NCBI RefSeq assembly: GCF_023634655.1
Contig: NZ_JAMKMS010000016.1
Coordinates: 61,681-125,680 of the forward strand
Reading direction: 5' to 3'
DNA: 64,000 nucleotides
From: Vibrio methylphosphonaticus
GTDB lineage: Bacteria > Pseudomonadota > Gammaproteobacteria > Enterobacterales > Vibrionaceae
Shown: positions 43,249 to 52,028 of the stretch, piece by piece
Position numbering within the stretch: the stretch's first letter is position 1
How the letters are laid out: every line of letters starts with the position of its first letter
The notes under the pieces: generated by a model
Seen by the model: only the letters and a program-made list of their open reading frames with translations
Databases searched by the model: none
Told to the model about the DNA's origin: nothing
Made by a program: the position numbers and the translations under genes

Positions 43249-44200
43249 CCACACACATTACATTGAGCAAGGTATTACTTTTTAGAGGTGACACCTTGCC
43301 ATTGGTAAATAGCCCTTTCTGACCATCCCCCCAATATGGCATCTGCATTGGCCACTGATTTTTCTGCATCACTTTCGCATTGAGTAACGTTTGCCACTCA
43401 TTTGCCGTGACTAAATGCATATTAAGGTCGCCACAAACTTTAATGGCTGCACTGTAATTCATTCGATTCCACGCTTTATCATGCTCCATATAAAACTGGT
43501 GCTGACTGCCCTCTAAATAAGGGACAGCATAGCGCTGATCGCCAAGCTGGGTTTGTCGCCGTACTGATAAGGACGGTGATACGGATTGAGCTAAAGGCTG
43601 AATAGATTCCACCTTCTTAACACTCGCGGTTTGTTTGACAGTAGGTGAGCCTATCGCTTGTGCAATAGGCTTAGCCATCGCTTTCATTGGTGGTTTTGGT
43701 GTTGCTTTAGGGTACTTTTTAGGCTCACTCGCAACCGGGCTTTTCTGCGGCTTTGAAGGGGCTACCTGACGAATAAAAGCGTCTTTATATCCCTTAATTG
43801 ATTTGATTTTCGACAGCTCTTTCTTTAATACATCAACATCACGATAAGGCCCAATGAGGCACCGTTGAACCTCACCCTCTGGCTTCATCCACACATCGGT
43901 TGAAATCTCCGTATACAACACTTTAGCCGTGTTCAATGACATAGCTTCATCTAATATGCCACACTGAATCCAGTACACGGACGTCTCCGTTTTCGGCACG
44001 GTTTGACTCCAAACACCGTTACCTATCGGACAATCCTGACTGAGTATGGGTAGTTGGGAAGAGGAAGGCTGCGACGCATCACACAATACATCATTCGCAG
44101 AAATCGGCGTAGAAAGAGTACTGAAGAAAAATAATACGCCACTGATGATTGCATTTACTGACAAGCACGGCGATCCCTTAACACCATTTAAAGAGCTCAT
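43241..44200 (-). CDS. SPOR-domain protein with a C-terminal module of unknown type
   Basis: 319 aa. Hydrophobic N-terminal export segment (VNAIISGVLFFFSTLSTPISA), a SPOR-like repeat at about residues 70-150 (VYWIQCGILDEAMSLNTAKVLY ... RCLIGPYRDVDVLKKELSKIKSI), a Pro/Lys-rich linker, and a C-terminal ~75-residue module (AIKVCGDLNMHLVTANEWQTLL; MPYWGDGQKGLFTNGK) that recalls FGE/C-lectin folds. SPOR domains bind denuded peptidoglycan at division sites. ATG 44200 is preceded by GAGG; ATG 44206 is too close to it. Confidence 0.7.
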   Translation of the reverse strand: MSSLNGVKGSPCLSVNAIISGVLFFFSTLSTPISANDVLCDASQPSSSQLPILSQDCPIGNGVWSQTVPKTETSVYWIQCGILDEAMSLNTAKVLYTEISTDVWMKPEGEVQRCLIGPYRDVDVLKKELSKIKSIKGYKDAFIRQVAPSKPQKSPVASEPKKYPKATPKPPMKAMAKPIAQAIGSPTVKQTASVKKVESIQPLAQSVSPSLSVRRQTQLGDQRYAVPYLEGSQHQFYMEHDKAWNRMNYSAAIKVCGDLNMHLVTANEWQTLLNAKVMQKNQWPMQMPYWGDGQKGLFTNGKVSPLKSNTLLNVMCVGK

Positions 44201-44254
44201 ATACATCCTCGAACACTCAAGTAAAACAGGCTAGCTTCCATAAGCGGCACAAAT

Positions 44255-44283
44255 AAAAAGAGCCGCACCTATGTGCGACTCTT
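44255..44283 (-). terminator. terminator of the peptide ABC transporter operon
   Basis: AAGAG-CCGCAC / GTGCGA-CTCTT with loop CTAT (one mismatch) and a T run on the minus strand. Confidence 0.8.
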
Positions 44284-44323
44284 AGTGTAGTGAGGATTGG
44301 GATTAAAAATCAATCTCTCTGGA

Positions 44324-45268
44324 TCACCCTTTGTAGATTTTCGGGTTAAATACGTCTCTTAACCAGTCACCGAGCAGGTTGACCACCAGTACCAACGTAA
44401 TCAACACGATGCCTGGGAAGACCGTAATCCACCACGAGCCGGAGAAGATATAGTTAAAGCCGATACTGATTAATGAACCTAGTGATGGTTGATCAACCGG
44501 CAAACCTAGACCTAAGAACGACAACGCAGCTTCCGACATAATGGCATTGGCAATTTGTACTGTCGAAATCACTAAGATTGGCGACAGACAGTTTGGCAAA
44601 ATATGACGGAACATGATTTTAGGCGCTTTAAAGCCCATCACTCGCGCCGCTTCTACGTACTCTTTCTTTTTCTCAGCTAATACTGAAGCTCGAATAGTAC
44701 GGGCATACTGAGGCCATTCCGCCACCCCGATGATCACCACCAGCATGGTTACCGCGTACTGGCTATAAAATTCCGTACCAAAACTGGCCTTGAATATCGC
44801 CGATACAATGATCGCCACCATCATGGTTGAAAACGACAACTGCACATCGGCAAAACGCATTAAGAAGCTATCGATACGGCCACCAAAGTAACCCGCGGAC
44901 AAGCCAATGATAATGCCTAAAAACAGTTGCAGGCCTACCGCAAGGAAACCAATCGTCAATGAAAGGCGTGAACCGTAGAGGATCGTTGATAAAATATCAC
45001 GACCTTGATCATCCGTACCTAAGACGAAATTCGAATCGCCATCTTCCATCCAAGAAGGAGGAAGCTCTGAATCCATAATATCAATCGAGCTCAGATCATA
45101 GGGGTCAGCAGGCGCGATGAGAGGTGCTGATAACGCTAGCACCAAGAAAACCATAAAAATAGTAAAACTCGTCATCGCGACTTTATCGCGCTTAAAGTAG
45201 TACAAGAAATCTGATTGCTTAAAACGTTCCCACACTGAAGGAACTGTTGCTACATTTGTTTGGCTCAT
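44324..45268 (-). CDS. peptide-type ABC transporter permease (DppC/OppC family)
   Basis: 314-aa BPD_transp_1 permease. N-terminal OppC_N segment (LYYFKRDKVAMTSFTIFMVFLVLALSAPLIAP), GTDDQGRDILSTILYGSRLSL signature and the EAA loop EYVEAARVMGFKAPKIMFRHILPN. Six membrane segments. Last gene of the operon; AGGAG precedes the ATG, 2 nt from the DppB-type stop. Confidence 0.93.
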   Translation of the reverse strand: MSQTNVATVPSVWERFKQSDFLYYFKRDKVAMTSFTIFMVFLVLALSAPLIAPADPYDLSSIDIMDSELPPSWMEDGDSNFVLGTDDQGRDILSTILYGSRLSLTIGFLAVGLQLFLGIIIGLSAGYFGGRIDSFLMRFADVQLSFSTMMVAIIVSAIFKASFGTEFYSQYAVTMLVVIIGVAEWPQYARTIRASVLAEKKKEYVEAARVMGFKAPKIMFRHILPNCLSPILVISTVQIANAIMSEAALSFLGLGLPVDQPSLGSLISIGFNYIFSGSWWITVFPGIVLITLVLVVNLLGDWLRDVFNPKIYKG

Positions 45269-45270
45269 GC

Positions 45271-46248
45271 TTACGCTCCTTTTCCTGTTAGGTTCACGGT
45301 TGGGTTAATTAATCCGTACATCAAATCAACGATAGTGTTTGTCACAACAAAGATCAGGCCGACAAAAATAACGTAAGCCGTAATCAGCGGTGTATCTACA
45401 CGGTTGATCGCCTCAAGGAAAAGAAAGCCAGTTCCTGGCCATTGGAAAACAGTTTCCGTCAAAATGGTGTAGGCCACCATTGTACCAATCTGAACACCAC
45501 CCACCGTTAATACAGGGAGCATCGTGTTCTTAAGGGCATGTTGATAATAGATTTTACGAAGAGGTAGCCCTTTTGCTTTAGCAAACTTAATGTATTCTGA
45601 ACTCAGTACTTCCAGCATTTCAGAACGAACGAGACGAATAAATAGCGGCAACATAATCGACGCCAGTGCGACACATGGCAATACCAAGTGCTTGATGCCA
45701 TCAATCGTAAAGAAGCCTGACTGCCACCCAAGAACATTCGCCGTTTCACCTCGGCCAAATGAAGGGAGCCAACCTAATTCAATAGAGAAAACGTACATCA
45801 GCATAATCGCGGTTAGGAAAACCGGAATAGAGATACCAATACTACTCCCCGCCATCACGAGTTTTGTGAAGAAGCTTTTAGGGTGTATTGCTGAATATAC
45901 GCCTAATGGTATTGATAGGCAGATAATGATTAACGTCGCGCCGAACACCAGTTCGAGAGTAGCCACCAGCTTGTCAAGAATGACATCAACGGCAGGACGT
46001 TTGAAAAAGTATGACGTGCCGAGATCACCTTGCAGTGCCGCACCAATAAAACGTGTGTATTTTGTAACGAAAGGATCGTTGAGGCCTAACTCATCACGCA
46101 GTGCTTGACGCTCTGCTTCCGAAACCGACTGACCTACAAGCTCACGCAGCGGGTCACCCAGGTTATCCTGGATGGCAAATGCCACCAAACTGATCACAAA
46201 CATCACTATCAGTGCCTGAAACAGGCGCTTGACCAGAAACGAAAACAT
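45271..46248 (-). CDS. peptide-type ABC transporter permease (DppB/OppB family)
   Basis: 325-aa permease: MFSFLVKRLFQALIVMFVISLVAF, LVGQSVSEAERQALRDELGLNDPFVTKY, and the EAA loop YIKFAKAKGLPLRKIYYQHALKNTMLPVLT. Pairs with the DppC-type permease. Substrate class is peptides or similar oligomers. Confidence 0.93.
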   Translation of the reverse strand: MFSFLVKRLFQALIVMFVISLVAFAIQDNLGDPLRELVGQSVSEAERQALRDELGLNDPFVTKYTRFIGAALQGDLGTSYFFKRPAVDVILDKLVATLELVFGATLIIICLSIPLGVYSAIHPKSFFTKLVMAGSSIGISIPVFLTAIMLMYVFSIELGWLPSFGRGETANVLGWQSGFFTIDGIKHLVLPCVALASIMLPLFIRLVRSEMLEVLSSEYIKFAKAKGLPLRKIYYQHALKNTMLPVLTVGGVQIGTMVAYTILTETVFQWPGTGFLFLEAINRVDTPLITAYVIFVGLIFVVTNTIVDLMYGLINPTVNLTGKGA

Positions 46249-46350
46249 CCCTTGCCCCTTAACTATCCATATGTCTCTGTGACGAGAACTTATTCAGTCT
46301 TAAAACCCACTTAGTCCGACTGAAATAAAACTAAGCAGTGTAAAGCGAAC

Positions 46351-46377
46351 AAAGAGGGGAAGGCTTTCCCCTCTTTT
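46351..46377 (-). terminator. attenuating hairpin after the binding-protein gene
   Basis: AAAGAGGGGAA / TTCCCCTCTTT, 11 bp, loop GGCT; T-containing flank on the minus strand (TTTGTT). Located between the binding protein and the permeases, so probably reduces permease expression relative to the binding protein. Confidence 0.7.
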
Positions 46378-46396
46378 CAACGTGTACTAAACGAGA

Positions 46397-47950
46397 TTAT
46401 TCAACCACTAGGTCGCCAAAGTAAGGCATAACCATTGGGTTTACGATGTCTGCCGCTTTCACGTTAGACTTCGCGCCCCACGCTTCACTTTGCCAGTGAA
46501 GAGGAACAAATGCTGCATCGTTGTACAACGTTGCTTCTACGCCTTTCAGCATTTCAGCACGTTTCGCAGGATCTGTTTCAACGTTCGCTGCTTCTACGAT
46601 TGCATCCATCTCTGGGTTTGAGTAGTGACCACAGTTATATTGACCACGACCTGTCTCTTCGTTACGAGTCATCGTTAGGAACTCATTGAAGTTCGCAGAA
46701 TCTTCTGTGTCCGAGTGCCAACCGATCATCATCATATCTGCAGAACAAAGGTCAAACTCAGGCCAGTACTGTGCTTTTGGCAACGTTTTTAGATCAACTT
46801 TGATGCCGATCTTAGACAGCATTGCCGCCGCCGCTTGCGCCACTTTAGCGTCGTTCACGTAACGGTTGTTTGGCGCCATCATAGAAAGCGTAAAGCCGTC
46901 TTCGTAGCCCGCTTCTTTCATTAGCTCTTTCGCTTTCTTCACGTCGTAGCGTGGAACCAGCGCGTCATCGTGACCCACGTAACCTGCTGGGCTTTGTTGA
47001 CCCGCGGCTGTTGCGAAGCCTTTCATGATTTTCTTAACGATACCTTCGTTGTTAATTGCGTGAACAATCGCCTGACGAACGCGCACATCTTTCAATGCTT
47101 CGTTGCTGTTTTGGTTCATTTGGAACGTGATGATACGAGTACCAGGAAGCGTCACAAGATCGATACCGTCAGCCGATGACACACGTTTGTGGTCATTTGG
47201 CGCAACCGGGTGAATCATGTCAACACCACCAGAAAGAAGCGCAGCAACACGTGTTGCATCTTCTTTAATTGGCACCAACGTTAGCTTATCAACGTTACCT
47301 TTAGTTTCAGTATCCCAGTAGTCAGCAAAGCGTTCAAAGTCCACTTTAACGCCCTGTTCACGAGCCGTAACAACAAATGGACCTGTACCTGATACATGTG
47401 TAGAAGCAAACGAGTTACCGTGCTTCACGAGCTCAGATTTGTCTTTACCATCTTCCGTTTTACCTGAATAGAACTTGCTATCCATTGGGAAAATGTACGT
47501 TGCCGTTTGCAGGACTAGTGGGTAAGGACCTTTTGTTACAAGATCGAATGTGTAGTCATCAACCTTAACGATTTTTTCATACGGGTCGAAAATTGCTTTG
47601 AAGTCTGGTGAGTTTTGTAGGCGATCGAACGTCCAAACCACATCATCAGCCGTCAATGCGTTGCCTGAATGGAACTTAACACCTTTACGAAGGTTGAAAC
47701 GAACCGTGGTGTCGTTAACACGTTCCCAGCTTTCTGCTAGGCGAGGTTCAAAGTCCATTTCTTGAGTAAAACGAACCAGTGGGTCAAACACCATGTGTGA
47801 CATTTGCAGTGTACCACCAGACAATTGCTCATGCGGGTCTAGTGAAACAGGGTCAGCCGCGTAGCCTACCTTGATGTCTGCTGCTAGGGTATTAAAGCTC
47901 AGGCCTGCGGCCATTAGCGCCACTGCTAATTTGCTTTTCATGGTTCTCAT
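46397..47950 (-). CDS. periplasmic peptide-type substrate-binding protein (SBP family 5)
   Basis: 517 aa with signal peptide MRTMKSKLAVALMAAGLSFNTLAA and the family-5 layout: DPVSLDPHEQLSGGTLQMSHMVFDPL, FNLRKGVKFHSGNALTADDVVWTFDR, VRQAIVHAINNEGIVKKIM and a C-terminal AAFVPLHWQSEAWG. Close relatives bind di/oligopeptides; some bind other ligands. Start 47950 has AAGGAG 10 nt upstream; ATG 47941 is an alternative. Confidence 0.92.
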   Translation of the reverse strand: MRTMKSKLAVALMAAGLSFNTLAADIKVGYAADPVSLDPHEQLSGGTLQMSHMVFDPLVRFTQEMDFEPRLAESWERVNDTTVRFNLRKGVKFHSGNALTADDVVWTFDRLQNSPDFKAIFDPYEKIVKVDDYTFDLVTKGPYPLVLQTATYIFPMDSKFYSGKTEDGKDKSELVKHGNSFASTHVSGTGPFVVTAREQGVKVDFERFADYWDTETKGNVDKLTLVPIKEDATRVAALLSGGVDMIHPVAPNDHKRVSSADGIDLVTLPGTRIITFQMNQNSNEALKDVRVRQAIVHAINNEGIVKKIMKGFATAAGQQSPAGYVGHDDALVPRYDVKKAKELMKEAGYEDGFTLSMMAPNNRYVNDAKVAQAAAAMLSKIGIKVDLKTLPKAQYWPEFDLCSADMMMIGWHSDTEDSANFNEFLTMTRNEETGRGQYNCGHYSNPEMDAIVEAANVETDPAKRAEMLKGVEATLYNDAAFVPLHWQSEAWGAKSNVKAADIVNPMVMPYFGDLVVE

Positions 47951-47972
47951 ATTTGCATAACTCCTTCATGCG

Positions 47973-47986
47973 GGGATCCGGATCCC
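47973..47986. repeat. 14-bp perfect palindrome in the binding-protein leader
   Basis: GGGATCCGGATCCC, about 23 nt before the binding-protein start and between it and the ATPase gene. Could be an mRNA structure; no T-tract. Confidence 0.7.
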
Positions 47987-48039
47987 GTAACTGTTGTGTT
48001 TGCTTCTGTTATCAAGTCCCAATAGGGATTTTTATTGGC

Positions 48040-49758
48040 TTACGCCGTTTTTGCTGCGCTTTCTCTTAAGCCTTTAAATTCAGGCATTAGCGAAATCAAA
48101 TGCTGGCTGTATTCATGCTGTGGATCGGTAAATAACTGCTCAGTCGGTGCGACCTCAAGTAATGTACCCATTTGCATCACGCCCACCCTGTCGCACATTT
48201 GGCGAATAACCGGTAAGTCATGGCTGATAAACAGCATGGTTAGATTAAGTTCTTGTTGTAAGTCTTTTAGTAGATTCAAGATTTGTGCCTGAACGGATAC
48301 GTCTAGTGCCGACGTAGGTTCATCACAAATCAGTAATCTTGGACGGGTTGCTAGTGCGCGGGCAATCGAGATACGCTGACGCTGGCCACCAGAAAACTCA
48401 TGTGGGTATTTCACGCCAGCCATTTTTCCGAGTCCGACATGTTGTAGCAGGTCATCCACGACTTGTTTGGTTTCATTCTCATTCGCAGTGAGCTTATGAA
48501 AACGAATGGGTTCCGCAACAATATCGTAAACCTTCATACGAGGGTTCATTGATGTGTACGGGTTTTGGAACACCATCTGCATCTGGCGACGCATTGGACG
48601 ACGCTCTTTTTCAGATTTTAAGCCAGTAAGATCAATACCTTCAAAGCTAACCTTGCCCGTATTCGGTGCATAAAGCCCCGCGATGATGCGCGCAATGGTT
48701 GATTTACCAGAGCCCGATTCCCCCACTAGACCAAATGTTTCACCTTCGTGCACTTCAAAGCTGACGTTATTCGACGCCTGCACGTACTCACGACGACTTT
48801 CAAACAACGAATCTTTAGTGATAAACCTTAGGTTCACATTTTCTACGTTCAACAATGGTCCGGTATATTCACGCTGATCTTGGCTTTGCCCTAACCAGTG
48901 ATTCTTGATATCAAGCGGCTCCATTTCCTTGGCATCTTCGATGTAGCTCACCAATGGGAAACGGTCCAACTTAATATCTGAACGTGGTACTGCAGAGATA
49001 AGGCTACGAGTGTATGAATGATCTGGGTCACCCAATACTTTTGCTGTCGCACCAAATTCCACTAAGTCACCACGATACATAACGGCAACACGATCGGTCA
49101 CGTTAGAAACCACACCCATATCATGTGTGACCAACATACAACCTACGTTGTTTTTGATACACAACTCGCGAATCAAGCCCAGAATTTGGTCTTGGATCGA
49201 TACATCCAACGCCGTTGTTGGTTCATCCGCAATAATAAGGTCTGGTTCACCAGCCAAAGCAATGGCAATAACAACACGTTGCCTCATACCACCCGAAAAT
49301 TGGTGTGGATACTGCTTAAGACGGTTTTCTGGTTGTGGGATACCCACTTGATTCATCAGGTTAAGCGAGCGCTTATACGCTTCCTCATCCGAAACGTCCA
49401 TATTGGCGTGGATGGTCTCTTTTAATTGTTGCTCAACCGTGAAAAGTGGATTGAGAGAGGTCATTGGGTCTTGGAAAATAAACCCAATTTTTGAACCACG
49501 GACTTTGCGCATGCCTTCCGGAGAAAGCCCTGATATTTTTTCACCATCCAAGAAAACATCGCCAGCAGCGACAACACCTGGAGGAGAAAGCAGATCAATA
49601 ACCGCGTTACCAACCGTTGATTTACCAGCACCGGATTCCCCAACCACACCAACTATTTCGCCACGTTCAACATTGAACGACAAAGATTTAACCGCGGCAT
49701 GTACCCCATGGCGGGATGGGTATTCGATACGAAGATTTTTTACTTCTAATAATGACAT
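48040..49758 (-). CDS. fused two-domain ABC ATPase (DppD-DppF type)
   Basis: 572 aa with two complete nucleotide-binding domains. Domain 1: Walker A GESGAGKST, signature FSGGMRQRVVIAIALAGEPDLIIADEPTTALD. Domain 2 (after residue ~300): Walker A GESGSGKST, FSGGQRQRISIARALATRPRLLICDEPTSALD. In most peptide systems these are two genes (dppD, dppF); fusion occurs as in GsiA/YejF. ATG 49758 with GAGGT upstream. First gene of the operon. Confidence 0.94.
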   Translation of the reverse strand: MSLLEVKNLRIEYPSRHGVHAAVKSLSFNVERGEIVGVVGESGAGKSTVGNAVIDLLSPPGVVAAGDVFLDGEKISGLSPEGMRKVRGSKIGFIFQDPMTSLNPLFTVEQQLKETIHANMDVSDEEAYKRSLNLMNQVGIPQPENRLKQYPHQFSGGMRQRVVIAIALAGEPDLIIADEPTTALDVSIQDQILGLIRELCIKNNVGCMLVTHDMGVVSNVTDRVAVMYRGDLVEFGATAKVLGDPDHSYTRSLISAVPRSDIKLDRFPLVSYIEDAKEMEPLDIKNHWLGQSQDQREYTGPLLNVENVNLRFITKDSLFESRREYVQASNNVSFEVHEGETFGLVGESGSGKSTIARIIAGLYAPNTGKVSFEGIDLTGLKSEKERRPMRRQMQMVFQNPYTSMNPRMKVYDIVAEPIRFHKLTANENETKQVVDDLLQHVGLGKMAGVKYPHEFSGGQRQRISIARALATRPRLLICDEPTSALDVSVQAQILNLLKDLQQELNLTMLFISHDLPVIRQMCDRVGVMQMGTLLEVAPTEQLFTDPQHEYSQHLISLMPEFKGLRESAAKTA

Positions 49759-50624
49759 TACCAGACCTCTACTGCTTTGGCAGTTTTCTGCCCCTGTCTG
49801 CAAAACTGAATCCATTCGTAGACAGCATTTTCTGCTGACTATTTATAAGGGCATCAATTTGGCAAATCTTTCACAGAAAAGCAACAAAAATAGGATAAAA
49901 ATTCGAGATCAAGCAAATACAAAGCATCATAAGTAAATACTTATGCACATAGAATACATATAATAGCGCACCAACAAATACAATAAACCCATCATCTGCA
50001 GAAAACTCACCGATACAGCAAGACACAAACAACTGCTCATTTCGAGATTAGCCATATTTATAGCTAACTAAAAAGGAATACTTATTCCCAAATGAATTTA
50101 ACATCACTGAAACATTGATTTTCCAGTCAAACCTTATTCAGTATCAAAATCTAGATCAAAATCACAAATGCCAAGGTATTCTCTTAATTTAAGCAATAGT
50201 GCGACATAAATCACTAAACCCAGATGTAACACCTTCGTTGCTACCCAAATAAACGCAAAGATATAAACCTCTACAAAAGAAAGACGAATTAGCAATAAAC
50301 ACCGTTTATCACCCAAAGATAATCGCAGAAATGTTATTCAGTAGCCGTTTTTTCAGAATAAGTCGATATAAAAAACACACCTACGGTGAGGTCTCGGTGT
50401 TTAAACGGCTGGATACCTTAAAAAAACCTGAAAACAGAATGAAAAGTGAAGATGCTTACAGTAAGCGAAAGGAAGGAGATAGATTACGGTGGAATACTCA
50501 GCAAGCTGTTACTAGTGCTGCTAGCCGTCCGTGAAGAGGAGTTCGATGTGACTGCAATTATGTGAGACCGTCCACCCCGATCTACACATCACTTCTTGCT
50601 CGTTGCCTCATCAAACTGCAGACG
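49759..50624. other. 866-bp region without a supported gene
   Basis: Very AT-rich for the first 550 bp, holding the leftward promoter of the ABC operon. Inverted repeats: TAAGTA-AA-TACTTA (49932 region) and GGAATA-CT-TATTCC (50075-50088). A minus-strand frame without ATG at 50134-50316 (TTG start, two hydrophobic stretches, acidic end DFDLDFDTE) and a plus-strand frame 50331-50534 are open but unrecognised; either could be a remnant. Confidence 0.45.
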
Positions 50625-50655
50625 AAAAAAAACCCCGTCTTTCGACGAGGTTTCT
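50625..50655 (-). terminator. terminator of the tRNA operon
   Basis: On the minus strand AACCTCGTC-GAAA-GACGGGGTT followed by a run of T. Similar in sequence to the terminators at 63779-63809 and 63945-63972. Confidence 0.9.
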
Positions 50656-50661
50656 TAATGG

Positions 50662-50738
<77 letters not shown>

Positions 50739-50789
50739 ACAAAGTTTTCTACGATGTTATCGTAAGAGGAAGCTATGCTACCTAATTAA

Positions 50790-50866
50790 TGGGGTGGCTA
50801 ACGAGATTCGAACTCGCGACCACCGGAATCACAATCCAGGGCTCTACCAACTGAGCTATAGCCACC
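50790..50866 (-). tRNA. tRNA-His(GTG), copy 1
   Basis: GGTGGCTATAGCTCAG start with the extra G-1 base specific to tRNA-His, anticodon loop TTGTGAT (GTG), T-loop TTCGAAT, encoded CCA at 50790-50792. Confidence 0.97.
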
Positions 50867-50909
50867 ACTAATTTTGCTTTGCTAAAGCACTAAGCTTTAA
50901 CTGAAATAG

Positions 50910-50986
<77 letters not shown>

Positions 50987-51054
50987 ACAATGTTCTTTCG
51001 AACGTTTCGTCCCGATTGTAACAATCGAAACTGGAAACCGAAGTTACCAAATAA

Positions 51055-51131
51055 TGGGGTGGCTAACGAGATTCGAACTCGCGACCACCGGAATCACAAT
51101 CCAGGGCTCTACCAACTGAGCTATAGCCACC
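51055..51131 (-). tRNA. tRNA-His(GTG), copy 2
   Basis: Identical to 50790-50866 including G-1. Second unit of a His-Pro duplication. Confidence 0.97.
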
Positions 51132-51162
51132 ATTATATCTTTCGCCAATTTGTTAATCCGGA

Positions 51163-51239
<77 letters not shown>

Positions 51240-51260
51240 ATGCCCTATCGGCGGAGTGGA

Positions 51261-51289
51261 ATAATACGGATATCACACTATGGCGTAAA
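51261..51289 (-). promoter_or_regulatory. sigma-70 promoter of the tRNA operon
   Basis: On the minus strand TTTACG (51289-51284), 17 nt, TATTAT (51266-51261), followed by a CG-rich stretch before the tRNA-Arg 5' end about 21 nt later. Good spacing and position. Confidence 0.7.
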
Positions 51290-51385
51290 GCACTTTTTTA
51301 CTTTTTTTTATTGTTTGCCTTCTTTTTCAGCAGTTATTGGCCTAAAAGAACCAGTATGCGATGTGATTCACCCCGTGAAGCTGAC

Positions 51386-51410
51386 AACTTGTTGTTTATT
51401 GCAACAAGTT
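51386..51410. other. 9-bp inverted repeat upstream of the cytochrome gene
   Basis: AACTTGTTG / CAACAAGTT with a 7-nt spacer, in the 299-bp gap between the tRNA promoter and the cytochrome gene. Could be an operator or a hairpin; no T-tract. Confidence 0.4.
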
Positions 51411-51538
51411 AACAGGATATAATCACCCAATGTTTACATTGATTTAACAGCCGTTAAGTCTCAATGCAGAATAAACTAGAATCATAATAAACCCAAGCAA
51501 GCTACGACTTGCCACCTTTGGATAGTAAAGTGAGTTTA

Positions 51539-51952
51539 ATGGATATGTCTCGTCAAATCTTAACGGTGTTGTGCGCCGCTCTAACTTTTTCTACCGCTAG
51601 CTTTGCAGCGGATGTTAATCAAGCTGAATACGATGCTATTGCAGAGCGTATTAAACCCGTAGGGAATGTTTACCTAGCGGGTAGCGAACCAGTTGCAGCG
51701 GAACCGACTGGCCCTCGTGATGGCGCCTCTGTTTATGGCATGTTTTGTACGGCTTGTCATTCAACAGGTATCAGTGGTGCTCCTAAAACCGGAGATGCTG
51801 GTGATTGGGCTCCACGCATTGCTCAAGGTAAAGATGTTCTTCTTGACCATGCTATTAAGGGCTTTAACGCCATGCCAGCCAAAGGAACCTGTATGGATTG
51901 CTCTGACGATGAAATCTCAGATGCTATCGAGCACATGATTGCGGGTTTATAG
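51539..51952 (+). CDS. cytochrome c5 family protein
   Basis: 137-aa periplasmic monohaem c-type cytochrome. Signal peptide (SRQILTVLCAALTFSTASFAA), haem motif CTACH in VYGMFCTACHSTGISGAPK, a methionine ligand probably in GFNAMPAKG, and the extra C-terminal Cys pair CMDC typical of cytochrome c5. Electron carrier, partner unknown. Starts at ATG 51539 (AAAGTGAG upstream); 51545 is possible. Converges with rep. Confidence 0.88.
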   Translation: MDMSRQILTVLCAALTFSTASFAADVNQAEYDAIAERIKPVGNVYLAGSEPVAAEPTGPRDGASVYGMFCTACHSTGISGAPKTGDAGDWAPRIAQGKDVLLDHAIKGFNAMPAKGTCMDCSDDEISDAIEHMIAGL

Positions 51953-51966
51953 TTAAACCATTACAG

Positions 51967-51998
51967 AAAAGGGCACCCCGATTGGGGTGCCCTTTTTT
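51967..51998. terminator. bidirectional terminator between cytochrome c5 and rep
   Basis: AAGGGCACCCC / GGGGTGCCCTT with loop GATT, T-tract on the plus strand and A-run on the left, so it can end transcription from both sides. Confidence 0.93.
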
Positions 51999-52028
51999 CG
52001 TTGCGCCGGTTCAAGACCAATAATGTCA

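Noticed and set aside
45590..46108. 172-aa plus-strand ORF over the DppB-type permease
   Set aside because: Antisense to a clearly coding permease; Ser/Thr/Ile composition is that of a reversed hydrophobic gene.
49403..49936. 177-aa plus-strand ORF over the ABC ATPase start
   Set aside because: Antisense shadow; the opposite strand has Walker motifs.
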